A stretch of 64,000 nucleotides of DNA from Voacanga thouarsii (lineage: Eukaryota > Streptophyta > Magnoliopsida > Gentianales > Apocynaceae), in contig JANUWF010002200.1 of assembly GCA_026120185.1 (NCBI GenBank), positions 2,106,001 to 2,170,000 on the forward strand, in the 5' to 3' direction. The position numbers were made by a program, and so were the translations under genes. Shown one piece after another: positions 23,090 to 35,096 of this stretch. The notes under the pieces are model-generated. The model was not told the origin of the DNA and searched no databases. It worked only from the letters and a program-made list of their open reading frames with translations. The number at the start of each line of letters is the position of its first letter. Positions within the stretch are counted from its first letter, which is position 1.

Positions 23090-23578
23090 CTCAAACTTTA
23101 TCCGTCCACTGGATCTTCCTCTTCGGATTCCAATTCATATCTCCATTTCCTCAATTGCCTATAAAGAATTTGTCCTTTTACAAAAGGGAACTTACCGTTC
23201 TATTTACTAGGAACGAAATTGATTGTCTTATACATCATCTTCGCTTTGCTTTGGTTGGCAATTCTTCCATGGTCGCTTAACTCTGGAGACCATTTGCAAG
23301 GAATTCTTGACTTTCGAGTTAAAGGGTTCTATCTACATTGGTCTTTTGGATCGAAAGCATATTCTCATTCAGCCTAATTTGGAGGAGGACTATCTCAAAT
23401 TATGGTTAAAGAGTCAGTGGAACCTTCTTGGATTTCCAATGAAGGTCATGAAGTGGAAGACATATTTTTGTGTGGTGGAGGATTCGTCTCTCATCCCAAT
23501 TTGGATTTTTCTGGAGCATCTTCTATTGTATTTTTCCTTAAAGACAACACTCTACATAATTGCATCTGTGGTTGGAAG
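23090..23578 (+). pseudogene. DUF4283 gene, 5' part, split by a MULE
   Basis: The plus-strand frame at 23223-23569 contains FFHGRLTLETICKEF, IYIGLLDRKHILIQPNLEED, KLWLKSQWNLLGFPMKVMKW and SSLIPIWIFLEHL, the sequence pattern of plant DUF4283 proteins. Weaker matching sequence in other frames extends left to about 23090 (YKEFVLLQKG). The coding match stops at GTGGTTGGAAG; the remaining codons belong to the MULE end. The missing half resumes at 51803. DUF4283 occurs in plant LINE ORFs and in numerous host pseudogenes, so this was probably itself a LINE-type or domesticated copy before disruption. Confidence 0.8.
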
Positions 23579-23915
23579 GAGAAGTTTTATTATACTCAAG
23601 AGTAACTTAGAGATTGTCCACTAATTATACTCTATCCAATGGGAATAAGCCAAGTATAAAAAATTACTAACTAATCTTTATTGTTCCAACATTGGTATTT
23701 TAACAAGGCTTTAACGGCAATTATCCAGCCACCGCCCAAAATGCATTGAATTGAAGTTGTTAAATTTATTACTATTCCACTAAAAACACCTTCCTTCCAA
23801 GCTGTAAACTCTTTCAGTAAAAAGACTTTCCCTTCCAATCTATCGGCATTCATGGCTAAAAAGTGAGCTAAGAAAAGTGGTTTGCAACAACATTGTTTTG
23901 TCTGATTCAGTCTCA
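23579..23915 (+). repeat. MULE left terminal inverted repeat
   Basis: Aligns to the reverse complement of 51455-51793 with scattered substitutions and a few small gaps, including the CTAATTATACTCTATCCAAT block. Similarity fades after caacaacat at about 23915. The right arm has a short internal duplication (ACTTGGAGGGAA-type) absent here. Confidence 0.88.
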
Positions 23916-26057
23916 TTCTACTTTCACTTCCATCTAATTCAATCCACTTTGATAGCTCAGATTCTTGCAACAACATTGTTTTCCTTCACATGAACAAAGA
24001 AAACCAAGCTTCTTCTACGAATTCTGTTACTTATTATGTTCTTTACAGCAAGAGGTAAGTCCTATGTTCAAGAATTCTGTTCGATTCTAATGTAACTTTC
24101 GTGGTGGGTCTGAATTGAAAGGACTGTCTCCCAAATGTAATTTTTACTCAAAAGCCTATTGAGACTTGTCTACTTCAGATGAGTTCACTATGAGAATTTG
24201 AGATAGTTTGTGATGTTAAAGGTGCCATCATTGTTAGAGATCTTGAATAGGGCGTGCTTAACATACTCTTACGAAAATTGGTTTTTTAGCTCAAAAATAA
24301 ACTAAAATTTGTACGTATACTATTGATATTCACTTGAATGTTAAGTGTTCGATGCAATGTATGACTGTTCAACGTATGGGTGGAGATATGTTATGCTTGA
24401 ACGGACTAGATTGTTGCAATTTTTTGTTTACCTTATGAGTTCTTTAATCACATTTTATGTAGGATTATTTACTTGACAATGTTATTTATAGATCCAATCA
24501 CTGCACACAAAAAAAGTAGTGACGACTGCTTCTTCTCTTGTTTCCTGATGCTTCATAAATTTTGTTTCATTGTATATAGAGGTTCGTGCATTCTTCTAAA
24601 AATGTTTTTGTCCTTTGACCTTGTCACTTACCATTTTTCTTCTTGTGACTTGTTTTCTTCTTGTTCTGGTACAACCTGAAGATGTTTACTTTTTCATTCT
24701 AATTGCTTTTTGGTTCAGCAGTTAGCTATGCTTAAGAGGTTTGACCTATTTTTATATGGATGATATTTCAACCATAGACCTTTTGTGTTCATCAATGTGT
24801 TTATGAAGGTCAATCGTATGTCTAAAACTAGTTTTTGAAAAAATGGAATCTTGAACATGAAATTCAGAAGTCCTTGAAAGGCTACATAATCTGCTCTTCA
24901 GGGCATACCCATTGGTTTAAGCACAATATATAAAGTACTCTTACTGTTTGCTGCAGAAATCGAAGGTTGTTATATTTTATGCATTGTTATGTAGGATAAT
25001 GTATGGACGTTTCGTATCACCTAATTTAATTAGAACTTAAACTTATTATACACGAGCAGGATCAAGCATCGGAGTTACAGTGGCCTATGAAGTCGCTAAT
25101 TCTGTCCAAAAAGCCAATGCAATAATTTCATATGTAATATTTTACATTGTGGCTACTCTAATTTTGTTTGTTGGACATGTTGCCCTCGTTTCTTGGGAAA
25201 AATGTTCCTAAAGTTTGTCCCCTATTTGTCACTGTGAAAGATCAGTATTCATTGATATCAGAAGAGAAGATCATTTCAAAGTGCAACAAAAAAGATGAGC
25301 ATCCCTTATAGAGGTTGCAGTCTTATGGTGCCTAGATCTAGTCTAGGAACTCTGGACAAGATTTGAGAATAAGAAGTCACTGTTGTTTATCTGTGGCTGA
25401 TACTTTAGTCTTTCATTCATAGGCTAAAGACTGGTCATAGTAATTTGTGGTGTGAAGCTTTGGCTTCCACTAGCATACCCCACAAATGTTAACTTTTTGT
25501 GTTGTTATTACAGGGTATCAATGATAAAGTCTTGGTTGAAATTTTCCTTGAAGGAGGTAGTGAATTCACAGCCATCATCCTTGATGTTGCAATGCTACAA
25601 ATTGCCAGCCTGTTGTGCTTTTACCAACTGAGGTAGATGATCTTCAGTATCTTTGTGACACTGCAAAGTGATAATGAATTTTTTGCTTTTAGTTTCCATT
25701 GTGCATGAATGAATACTATCCCTCCATATTTAACCCCTGTAATATTGATGCATCTATTGAGGGGTGGAAAGTCATTCCTAAGGTAGTCTTGGTACAAGTT
25801 TGTAGGATCTTTAAACTTGCCCCATATGACAAGGAAAAGAGTTTGACTACCATATGACAAGAGTTATATGATACTACTGAGGAACAACAGAGGACTAGGG
25901 TAAAATTCATGTAAAATAATACTACTGACAATAGTAATAATTTGTACTAATAGGAATAACAATAGTATACAAAAGTTGGGAGATTCGTTTATTGTAATCT
26001 AGTCTCTAATGCATATTTCTTTTCTACTTTAAAATGTGAAGAAGAAATCTTACTTTA
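23916..26057. other. MULE interior, left part; possible captured exon-like pieces
   Basis: No continuous ORF. Two plus-strand stretches look exon-like. 25063-25131 follows an AG and ends before a GT and reads SSIGVTVAYEVANSVQKANA. 25515-25630 follows ttacag and reads GINDKVLVEIFLEGGSEFTA. Compositionally they are richer in GC than their surroundings. I do not recognise the protein. MULEs often carry fragments of host genes (Pack-MULE), which would fit, but this could also be old MULE noncoding DNA. Confidence 0.3.
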
Positions 26058-26062
26058 TTTTT

Positions 26063-27532
26063 TGAAAAACCTTAGGGACGGGGGGAGGGGGTGAATAAGT
26101 TTTTTTTTTTTTTTTTGCAAATTTAAAATATTTTTCAAAAAGGATCTATTTTTCGAAGTCCCCATTTTGTTTTTCAGATCGAGGAGTTTACTAGATGTGC
26201 AAAGTAGAGTTTTATGCAGCCTTAAGGAATCAACTAGGATTTAAATGAAATGAGACAATAGATAAGCAATTAATACAAGAATAAAGATGTGTTGGTGAGA
26301 ATCATAAAGATTTCTTTTGAATGATTGAAAACATTTGAGCAAAGAAGTTCACAACCTGTCAGAATTAAATGCAGGGAAGATGAACAAGAGATTTATAGTG
26401 GTTCGGTCTTCAAAGATCTACATCTACATCCACTACCTTAAAATCACACTTAAGGATTTTAAACTAAATCTCTATAAACTCAGCCAACTTAATGGTGTTT
26501 GCCTACAATTATACAAGAGAATCACCACATTTGGTTTTAACCAAACCTCTCAATCAACTACAAATCAATGTTCACTTCAAATGGGTTTTACACCACAACC
26601 ATGATATTCAAAAAGGTTATAGAAATGAAACAGAGATAGCTCACACTTTTGAGCAAATGTGCAAACAAATGAGCACCAACAACCTTTACCTTTTGAACAA
26701 TTAGATGTCACTTAGAAGCACTAATGAAAAGGGCGGTTTTTATAATCTAAAGTATAAGGGTGTTTCTGATAAAGATAGGACAAAAATCTGCTTTAAAATC
26801 GAGTTTTGAAAGCTTTTATAGAAGTAAAAAGTAAAGCTCCAATGGCTAGTTTCTCGCTGTCAAATTTTTTAGAGTTTTGAACTCAAGAATCGGACGGGAG
26901 TGCATCCAAAAGGTGAGTTCAAAATGGAACTTTTATAGGCAGAAACATTTTGATATATTCACAGAGTTTTAGATGAAACTTTTGGATGCAGAGCCATCCA
27001 AACTTCTCAATCCAAAATTCTGAAGACTTAATACTTTGAAACCTTTTTATTTGTGTGCTTTAAGGTAGAAATAAATTGAATCATAAGGTAAAGAAGACAT
27101 AAAAATTTACACAATATTTATACTATTCACAGAGTTTTAGATGAAACTTTTGGATGCAGAGCCATCCAAACTTCTCAATCCAAAATTCTGAAGACTTAAT
27201 ACTTTGAAATCTTTTTATTTGTGTACTTTAAGGTAGAAATAAATTGAATCATAAGGTAAAGAAGACATAAAAGTTTACACAATATACCTTAACAAATGAT
27301 TCTTAGTCTATGATTCTTCTCAAGTGCTTCTTGGTATGCAATCTCTTAAACTTATCCTATACTTTATCACCTATTCTTGAATTCCATTGCTCAAGAGTTG
27401 CTTAGAAATCTCATTTGTATATCTCAGAATAATTGAGCTCGAACATGTTCTATCATATATAGATCACCCAAGTTAGTCCTCATCAACGTTTGTCATAAGT
27501 CAAAACACAGGAGAATACCCTTATGGTTAACA
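26063..27532 (-). repeat. Sirevirus-like 3' LTR (left)
   Basis: 1470 bp, collinear with 46593-47897. It is longer because a 168-bp block (26957-27124) is tandemly repeated at 27125-27292; the right LTR has one copy. It carries a T-run at 26100-26116 also present in the other LTR. Confidence 0.88.
26957..27292. repeat. 168-bp tandem duplication in one LTR
   Basis: Two head-to-tail units beginning ATTCACAGAGTTTTAGATGA, nearly identical, seen only in the left LTR. It therefore arose after insertion, by slippage or unequal exchange. Confidence 0.92.
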
Positions 27533-28963
27533 ATCTCTCCCTTTTTGAGTGATGACAAATTTGATGGGATTGTGATATAAAAATAATAATATGTACAGTA
27601 CGAACATGTTAGACTGAAAGAAATAAAAATAATTTTCTTTGAAATGCAATCTCTCATTATAGGACTCAAAGAATGCCTATGAGATTAAGATAAAAAATTT
27701 AAGTATATACTTACAAACATAGCTCAATGAGTCTATGACCCAACCTATCTCCTTATCCTCTTTCCTTCTATCATATGACTATTCCACAAGAGAATAGCAG
27801 CAAGGTATAGATATTACACAATGAGCTATAGAATATAAATCATAAGATGTAATGCACCCTCTTAATATGTGCATATATGAACATAAGATGTAAAGCCATG
27901 AAGTGAGTTTTGAAAGTAAGACTGGATTCTAAAAGTTTGGACTTCCAAAACGTGTATCTAAAATAGGATAAAATATTGCAGAAGCTAATCTTTTAACAAA
28001 AGTCATTTTTGGACCTAATGTTTTGGACTTCCAAAACATGTATCCAAAATAGGGTAAAAATTAAGCAGAAGCCCGCCTTTAAAAAAAAACATTGGACTGA
28101 TCTTTTGGATTGAAATAATGTAAGTCCAAAACTCCCCCTGTGAATGTGCAGAGTAAAAAAAAGAATGAAATTTCATAGAGATGAATCAAAGATTTTTAAC
28201 CCAGCTCAGTTTTCTCAAGATATTTCAGACACAAGAAAATTTTTTGAGCAAAACCAAAAAGATCATAAGCATGAATATCCTCATCATCCGAATTTTTAAT
28301 AGGTTGCATATCATAGCCATGGTTAAAACACATCATTCAACCAAAACTCAATTAGTTAGAATGCATAATAGACTTATACACACACTTCCATCTCCTTTGT
28401 TCATAACAACAACATCTCAATATAGTTTCCATTAAATCACCTAAATTTTCACAGTCTGCAATGATAAAACATGATCATAAACAGTCATAATCACAATCCA
28501 TACTAATAAGAGCAAAAATCGGAGAGAAAAAAACAAACTTCCACAACACATTGTTTGATCATTCCAAATCCCATCAATGTTATTGTACAGATTTCACTGA
28601 ATCACAAGCTTTATAAGAAATATTCAGTTTCCATATACAAGCACCGCCATAACAAAATCCCATAACATAACCACATCATCAGTTCATAACCATATCATTA
28701 GTTCACAATCCCCCCATACAATACTTTCTCCCCCTTTGTCATCAATCAAAATGCAGAATGAGAAAGTTAGGAGAATAAAGCAGAATGAGATAGATGACAT
28801 ATGGATAAGAAGAGATACATATTTAGCAATTAGATCAGCAGAAATGCAGAATTTAAATTGTTCAAATACTAGTGCAGAAATTAGAAAAGTGATTGTCAAT
28901 GGGAAAGTAGTAAAAGGTGTTCAAGTAGAAGAAGTCTTGTAAGCAGTTCACAAGAGTGGTCAG
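27533..28963 (-). other. Polypurine tract and 3' noncoding part of the Sirevirus-like element
   Basis: 27533-27551 read on the minus strand gives CACTCAAAAAGGGAGAGAT, the polypurine tract against the 3' LTR. Further in, two diverged copies of a roughly 90-bp unit with GGACTTCCAAAAC lie at about 27938 and 28026. No ORF of note; the short frames at 28181, 28684 and 28736 lack recognisable domains. Confidence 0.65.
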
Positions 28964-29184
28964 TCAGAAAATATGAATTGTTGCTGACTTAGTCCCGGCA
29001 CCCTTTTTGGAATGCTGACTAGTAATGCGACTGGACTTCCTTTTGACCACCACATGTTTCTGCCGTTTACCAGATGAGCTGCCAGCTATGATCAATTTGG
29101 AAGGAGGTACTGTAGTAGGGGCAGATGGTGATGACTTTTCATTATGCACGGGTGTCTGCCTTCCGTGTTCATTTTCCTCAGATG
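28964..29184 (-). pseudogene. C-terminal part of the env-position ORF
   Basis: Minus-strand frame EENEHGRQTPVHNEKSSPSA ... ending in a Lys/Arg-rich stretch (GKRQKHVVVKRKSSR, then SKKGAGTKSA) and a stop at 28964. It continues the frame that is cut at 39743-39747, the two parts being separated by the copia 29185-39742 and its AGATG duplication. The basic tail could be a nuclear-localisation or nucleic-acid-binding region. Confidence 0.7.
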
Positions 29185-29789
29185 TGTTGGAATATATGCC
29201 TTTTAGACTAATTTTCTGATGTAATTTATTAATAAAAGAATTTATTTTCAAAATTTGTTTGTAAATTTATATTTTATTTGTGCACAATTTACGTTTGGAA
29301 AGGACCTATTATGTTTAAGTAAATGGTCCATGTGAATGGTAATCTTTCACAGTAAGGTATGGATCACGGGTTACTTAACACATAAATATTTGTTCTTAAC
29401 CGATTGATGAGAATGGAAATCTCATCATGTTTAGGTTATTGTGTTATGAATTCCAAATGGGGAATGGCTTACTTTTAGCCAGTGAGTAGTCCACTCACTT
29501 CATAACATAACCGTATTTCGAATACGTAGAACATGACCTGTGATAGTAGTTTCTAAAAGTACTATTTAAAAGAAACTCAGATTATTACTGCCACAGCGTA
29601 GACTAATACTCTACTACTTAAATATGAGTTGGTGGTCTGATGAAGTTGGGAGCACAAACTTTGATATACTGTAGATGAAATTCTTTCGTAGAGCCAATAT
29701 ACTTGTATGTTGGGTATATATGACTAGTTAGTTAAGACAGACTTGTACAAGATAACTTCTACGCTATATCGCCCCTTGTGACTGTTTAA

Positions 29790-31237
29790 TGTTAGGATTC
29801 GTGAACTCCTAAACGCGGAAAACATCTACGAATCCCTCCCGAGGACCCAAGTAAACGATTAAGAAGATCTAAGCTTTAAGAATTACCTCTGGTTGCTGTA
29901 ATCGAAATCCTTCGATTCTGGTTGCGCTGTTGTACGTTCAACCCGAACAATCACCAGACGCTGCAGTATGCGAACGTCCTCTATCGGATACACACCGCGA
30001 ACCCACTCGATACCCGGGGAGTGCTAGCGCCTAGGGTTTGAGGGGTTTTTCTTTTTCCTTTCTGGTAGAGAATGGCACGAATGTTCTCAACCGAAAAATT
30101 GGACTATTGAAAAGACGGCTAGGGTTTTCTTAAAAACCCTTGAACCTCTTAGAGTCCAACCCTAATAATATCTTATCATATTCTAATTTGAATTCAAATT
30201 AAATTAAAACTGATATGATAAGATTCTGCCATTATCTCGGTAATTTAACTAATTATTTTACCGAGTCAGATTCTTATAATCTGGATATCATCCAGATTCA
30301 TCGAACCTGGTCACCAGAAAAATAACCTAACAAGTTCGCTTATTGTGTGACCCTATAGGTTCATTTAACACTGGCAGTGTGCCTAAATCATATTTAAATG
30401 GCCCACAAGTTATAAGCGGTTTCTAGCAAAACATTATAACTATCCAGGTTAAATGAAGATCGGTGATCTCTTTGAACCAAACCATAATTTTATATTTAGT
30501 CCTTTTGTCACACGATATCCAGATTAAGCATAAGGCACGGAGCATGTCATCCTTATTAAGCTTAATCAATTATTTCTTGATTTCATAGTAGACGTTCAAA
30601 CAAATGATATCAATATCTTAGATTGATATATTTGAGCACGGCCATGCATTTTTAACAGTCTAACTTATCAAGGGGCCCATGGATATCTCTCCCATAACTG
30701 AGAGGAACAAATTCCTTCACAATCAATCATATTCATCTCCTTGATTTATTCTATATCCAACAGTAGTCTAATTTATTATCTGGTTATAGACAACTTTAGA
30801 CAATGTCAAAATATAGAATTTATCAAGTAAGAAACTATGATGAATTTAGGTCGAAGAACTTTCAATATTATTATGACTAGAAAGTACTTATGACATATTC
30901 CATGAAGTACTCTCACAGTGGGTCATGTCCAATTCAATGTTCTCTAACATTTATTTATGTCTTGACTCGATATCACAAATATCCATGGCCAGTAAAACAT
31001 AGCCATCAAGTCACAAACATACTAATCTTAATTTATTATTATTCCAATAATAATAATCGTTCAGGGACAGTTCTAGAATAGTCATTGTATTCATTGTAGG
31101 GTTTTACTATCAAGTCACGTACTTGATGACCAACAAAACAAAACTCACTATTCATGGAAAGGAAAGCCTCATATTATTATGTAAAACATAATGACAATTG
31201 TATAAGTACAAATTGACTCTAGGGCATATCCCCAATA
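29790..31237. mobile_element. Solo LTR inside the copia 5' LTR
   Basis: 1448 bp from TGTTAGGATTCGTG to CATATCCCCAATA, flanked by TTTAA at 29785-29789 and 31238-31242. The undisturbed site in the 3' LTR (near 38493) reads ...ACTATTCAAATGATC, confirming an empty site. There is no coding capacity, primer site or second LTR, so it is the product of LTR-LTR recombination or a small noncoding element. The ...CAATA end is a one-base change from the expected CAACA. Confidence 0.85.
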
Positions 31238-32030
31238 TTTAAATGATCTAATTATCCAAGGTCCTGAGGAACATGAGTTGGATGTTTATTTTAGGGTAAC
31301 TCCCTTGGAAAGTGAAAACATTTCAGGAGTCGTGAATCATTGAATTAGAGGTCTAAGAATGGTAAATGACTTTTAGAGAGGTGTTAGTACACTCTTTCTT
31401 TCTAAATGCACGGCAATGCGTAGAGAGATATTTTAGTCATTACACCTGTAGGTCGAAAATTTTGCTAACACAGCATTATCTTTGGGGTCAATATTTCCTT
31501 ATGGTGATATTAAAAAATATTTAAAATGTAAAATATAGCTATTTATATAGCATGAGTATTTTAATCATTTTAGTAGCCAAGGCAGTGTGCCTTTTGGTCC
31601 CCGAAATGGCCCTTAAGTCCTGGAAGATTTGGGTTAAAAAATTGGTCTTGATAATTATGAGTTTTATTTTATTTTATTTAAGTAGTCTAATTTATTATTG
31701 GACTAAAATAAAATAAAATGCCCGATGGAGAGTATATTTTTATTTAGTTTAATTTGTTAATTAATTATTCAGGGCCCAAGGTCCAAATTGAATAATTAGA
31801 AAATTAATCTAAATATAAAACTAGATAAAAGGTCTAATATTTTATATTGGTCTTTGGACATGTTAATTATTTATTGGACTGTTTAATGAAGCCTAAAAAA
31901 TAAATAATTAAGATTTATTATTTATGGGTGTTCAAGCCTACGAATAAATAATTTTATCTAGCCCAATGAATAAGACTAAAGGTAAAATAAAATTAAAAAA
32001 TTAAATTAATTAATTAAATAAAAAATAAAA

Positions 32031-32104
32031 AACAACACGGGATGGATCCCGTGTTGTTTTGCGTGAAGAATAACAGAAAGCATAGATGCTTTCTGTTTTC
32101 ACGC
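32031..32104 (+). repeat. Two strong hairpins in the copia 5' LTR
   Basis: Hairpin one: AACAACACGGGAT (32031-32043), 2-base loop, ATCCCGTGTTGTT (32046-32058), 13 perfect pairs. Hairpin two: GCGTGAA (32061) pairs with TTCACGC (to 32104), enclosing ACAGAAAGCAT / ATGCTTTCTGT with a 2-base loop. The 3' LTR (about 39300) has lost the second arm of hairpin one but keeps a diverged hairpin two. They may act in the element RNA, near polyadenylation or packaging signals; that is inference. Confidence 0.85.
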
Positions 32105-32494
32105 AGTTAGCACTTCTCTCTGGGAGAATTGGGATAGGAAATGAAAAGAGTCATCATGCATTGCATGGGTGAGGCTTCTTGGAATTTTATGGGTTCATAG
32201 AAACCCAACTTCACAGAGAGGCCTTCTATGAAGCATTGATAGAAACCAAAACATATTGCAACCCCAAATCTTCATGCTTTCATTGGTTGTGCTACGGGCA
32301 CCATTTCGGAAGATCAAAAGTTTCATATAAATGAGACGCAGACGACATTTATAAGGACGTGATTCAATAGCTTCAAGTATCCTTATACAAACATCTACAT
32401 CAGTGCGAAAAGAGCCATTCAATCACGGAGGTAAATTTTTCGTTTTGCTAGCATGCTTTTGATTTGATGATTTTTACCATTTTAAGCCTTCAAT

Positions 32495-32511
32495 TGGTAT
32501 CAGAGACATGG
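32495..32511 (+). promoter_or_regulatory. Primer-binding site of the nested copia
   Basis: TGGTATCAGAGACATGG starts two bases after the 5' LTR end, a tRNA-iMet-type site. It is identical to the one in gypsy copy 1 (3080-3096), which is convergent use of the same host tRNA. Confidence 0.93.
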
Positions 32512-34251
32512 TTTGGCAAATGTAGGAAGCATGCTATGCTTAACTAAAATAAAAAAATATTTGTTTTGGATTTTTTCTGTGATCCTTCGTGTTTATTGGT
32601 ATGGGTATTTCTCTGTAAGCTTCGCAAGTGGAAGTATAGGAATACTGTATTTTGAGTGCTTTCATAGACATCGTGTAAGTTCAGTATTTTTAAGGGTATA
32701 GGCGGTTGTTTGGATGAGTTTTGATAAAAAAAAAAACAGAAGAAAAAACTGCGTACAGAGCCTTTGAGAATGCAAAGGAAACTTTGGAGAAGAAGGTACT
32801 GTAGCAGCCAAAAGGAGCCGAGCCGAGACAACCAAAGCTGAGCTATTGTAGATGAGAGAGGAGCCGCAGCTCCAAGCTGTGCACAGCTCCAGCCCAGCAA
32901 GGAAGCCTTCCTCGGTGAAGCCAAGGAAGGAAGAATCTCTCCAATTTGCAAATTGCAAATTGGAGCTGCTGCGATCAACGATTTAGTCCGCGACAGAGGG
33001 GCGGGCATGGGCAGGTTGCGAGCACCCACCCGGATCCGGCCCATGGGTTTTTTTATGGACCATGATCTAGTGTGGCGGGTGCACCGGACCCGAATAAAAA
33101 AAATTGGTTTTTGGTCCCATACCAGGTAAAGTTATTTTTATTGCAATAGTTAATATTCTTTGAATATTTTGCATGAAAAATAATAGTAAAGGAAATTTAG
33201 GATTAAGCAAGACCATTAATTAATTAATGTGTTTAATTCTATTATTTGGACACTTAGATTAAAAGAATAGAAAAGTATGAAAACGTTTACAATTTTCTAG
33301 CATGCTTATTTCTTTTTGTACCCTATATGTGCGTTTTCTCAAAGACCAAAGTCTTTGGATTTTAACAAAGGAAAATATTTTTCTTAAATTAAATGGTTAA
33401 TTTTAATTCGAGCAAAAATTAATTCTTGGATATTTTCTCAAAGAATTTTATCCTTGACATAGAAAATATTTTGAATTTATATATTTTTGTGAATTAAAAT
33501 AGAAAATCATTTTGTTTGAATTTTAACAAGAAAAATTATTTTTTGTCAAATCAATCTTGAGATCAAAATCTCTCAAAAGTTTTATTGAAAATTTTTGAAA
33601 TTATTAAGTTTATTAACTTAAATAAAATTAATTTGTGAAAAAATTTCTCAAAAGGTATAAACCTTGACATAGAAATTTTTATGGGTTTAGATATTTTATT
33701 TTGAGTTAAAAGAAAACTTAATTGAAATTTTCAAAAGATATTTTTTAAGAAAACCACTTATTTTAAAATACTAAGTGGGAGTGGAGTTCCAACGGTCCCA
33801 TGGCTTCCATCACGATCCTCATTAGAGACCGTAAGTCCCCTCGTGTCACCCTATAAGTGAACCTATATAGGATGGGGATACCACAAGAATTTAGGACTAA
33901 TGGATGGATGTAATTAATAACCCGGGACACGTGCTATGATCGACCAGCCCACGTTGGAGGTTATAGTGTGAGGAAAGTCTATAGGAAATTAGAAGAAATG
34001 GTCATCCCACAATGGAGTTATCTTCTAGATCATTACTTAGAAGGAAAATTAATTTCTGGTGGTTAATACACTTAGTTTAGGAAACTGTTAATCTTCCCAA
34101 GAAGCTATGTCAGTTTTTCTAAGAGCCAAACTAATCATATTAAAGATAATAGTGATAGGGTTAACTATTATCGGATTTAATATGAGGATAAAGTCACAAA
34201 TAATCTTGTTTTTCTCAAACTGAATTTTCTTTTATTTTTTATTTTTCAGAA
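32512..34251 (+). other. Copia leader between primer site and gag
   Basis: 1.7 kb without element coding sequence. GC-richer at 32750-33060 (ccgagccgagac, gaggagccgcagctcc), with a near-palindromic caatttgcaaattgcaaattg at about 32940. AT-rich afterwards. Small ORFs at 32513, 32544 and 32662 have no recognisable motifs and are probably chance. Confidence 0.6.
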
Positions 34252-35040
34252 ATGGTTGGTGGAGGTTCTTTTAGTCCTTTAGCCATTATTCTCAGAGAAA
34301 ATAAGCTAAAAGGTCCAAATTATGTGAACTAAAAAAAGAATTTGGACATAATACTCATTGTTGAGGAGTATAAGTATGTCCTTTTTGAAACCTGTTTTGT
34401 TATCGTGGAGGCTTCCACCGCTGACGAGCGTGAGGCTGAGAAAGTATGGAAGAAGGCTAATAATATGGCTCGATATTACATATTGGCCTCCATGTCTAAT
34501 GTGCTCCAATCAAAACACGAGCACATAGCCACTGCATACGACATTAGCCAATTATTAGCCACAATGTTAGTCGATAAGAGTCGACCCGCAAGGCAGAAAG
34601 CTCTTAGGATGATCATAAATACTAAGATGGCTGAGGGAGCATCAAACAGGGAGCATATGCTCAAAATGATTGTTGCTTTCAAGGAAGCAGAAGTCTTAGG
34701 GGCTATTATTGACCCCGAGAGCCAAGTGGACATGTTCTCCAATCTCTGCTGGGCTCTTTTATTGAGTTTAAATTGAATTACAACTTGAATAAATTAAACA
34801 TGAGTTTAACTGAGTTAATAAAAGAGTTTCAGGTGACGGAGAAGATCATGAAGCCACAGTCCAAGGCTATGATTGCTAGGACTTTTTCTTTCAGAATTGG
34901 GTCCAAGCTCAGGAAGTTCAAAAAGAAGAAGGGAAACACACAGGCCCAGCCCAAGAACTAGCCCAAAGGCAAATGCTTCAAGTGCGAGTAGAAGGGACAC
35001 TAGAGAAATGAATGTCCAAAACTTCAGACCAAGAAAAACC
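34252..35040 (+). pseudogene. gag: Copia gag with zinc knuckle (broken)
   Basis: The ATG at 34252 gives MVGGGSFSPLAIILRENKLKG, stopped by TAA after PNYVN (34330), then continues in the same frame as KKNLDIILIVEEYKYVLFET. The central helical part (RQKALRMIINTKMAEGAS) is typical of copia gag (UBN2-like). At 34974-35015 the knuckle CFKCE*KGH*RNEC has the CCHC residues in register but two TAG stops where Gly/Tyr-type residues would be expected. A frame change lies near 34775. Confidence 0.85.
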
Positions 35041-35096
35041 CTACAAGTATTGTTCTCTATCTAGAGTCAATTTCAATGGTTGGATAAACTTTCACT

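Larger units (their letters stand above)
29185..32492 (+). repeat. 5' LTR of the nested copia, interrupted by a solo LTR
   Basis: 3308 bp, of which 1453 bp are the inserted solo LTR and its duplication, leaving 1855 bp. The 3' LTR is 1581 bp; the difference is mainly a roughly 272-bp segment (about 29190-29461) missing there. The remainder aligns with 38162-39742. The segment ends ...AAGCCTTCA directly before the primer-binding site. Confidence 0.9.

Noticed and set aside
34476..34742. Minus-strand 88-codon ORF inside the copia gag
   Set aside because: Exact antisense of the recognisable gag frame.
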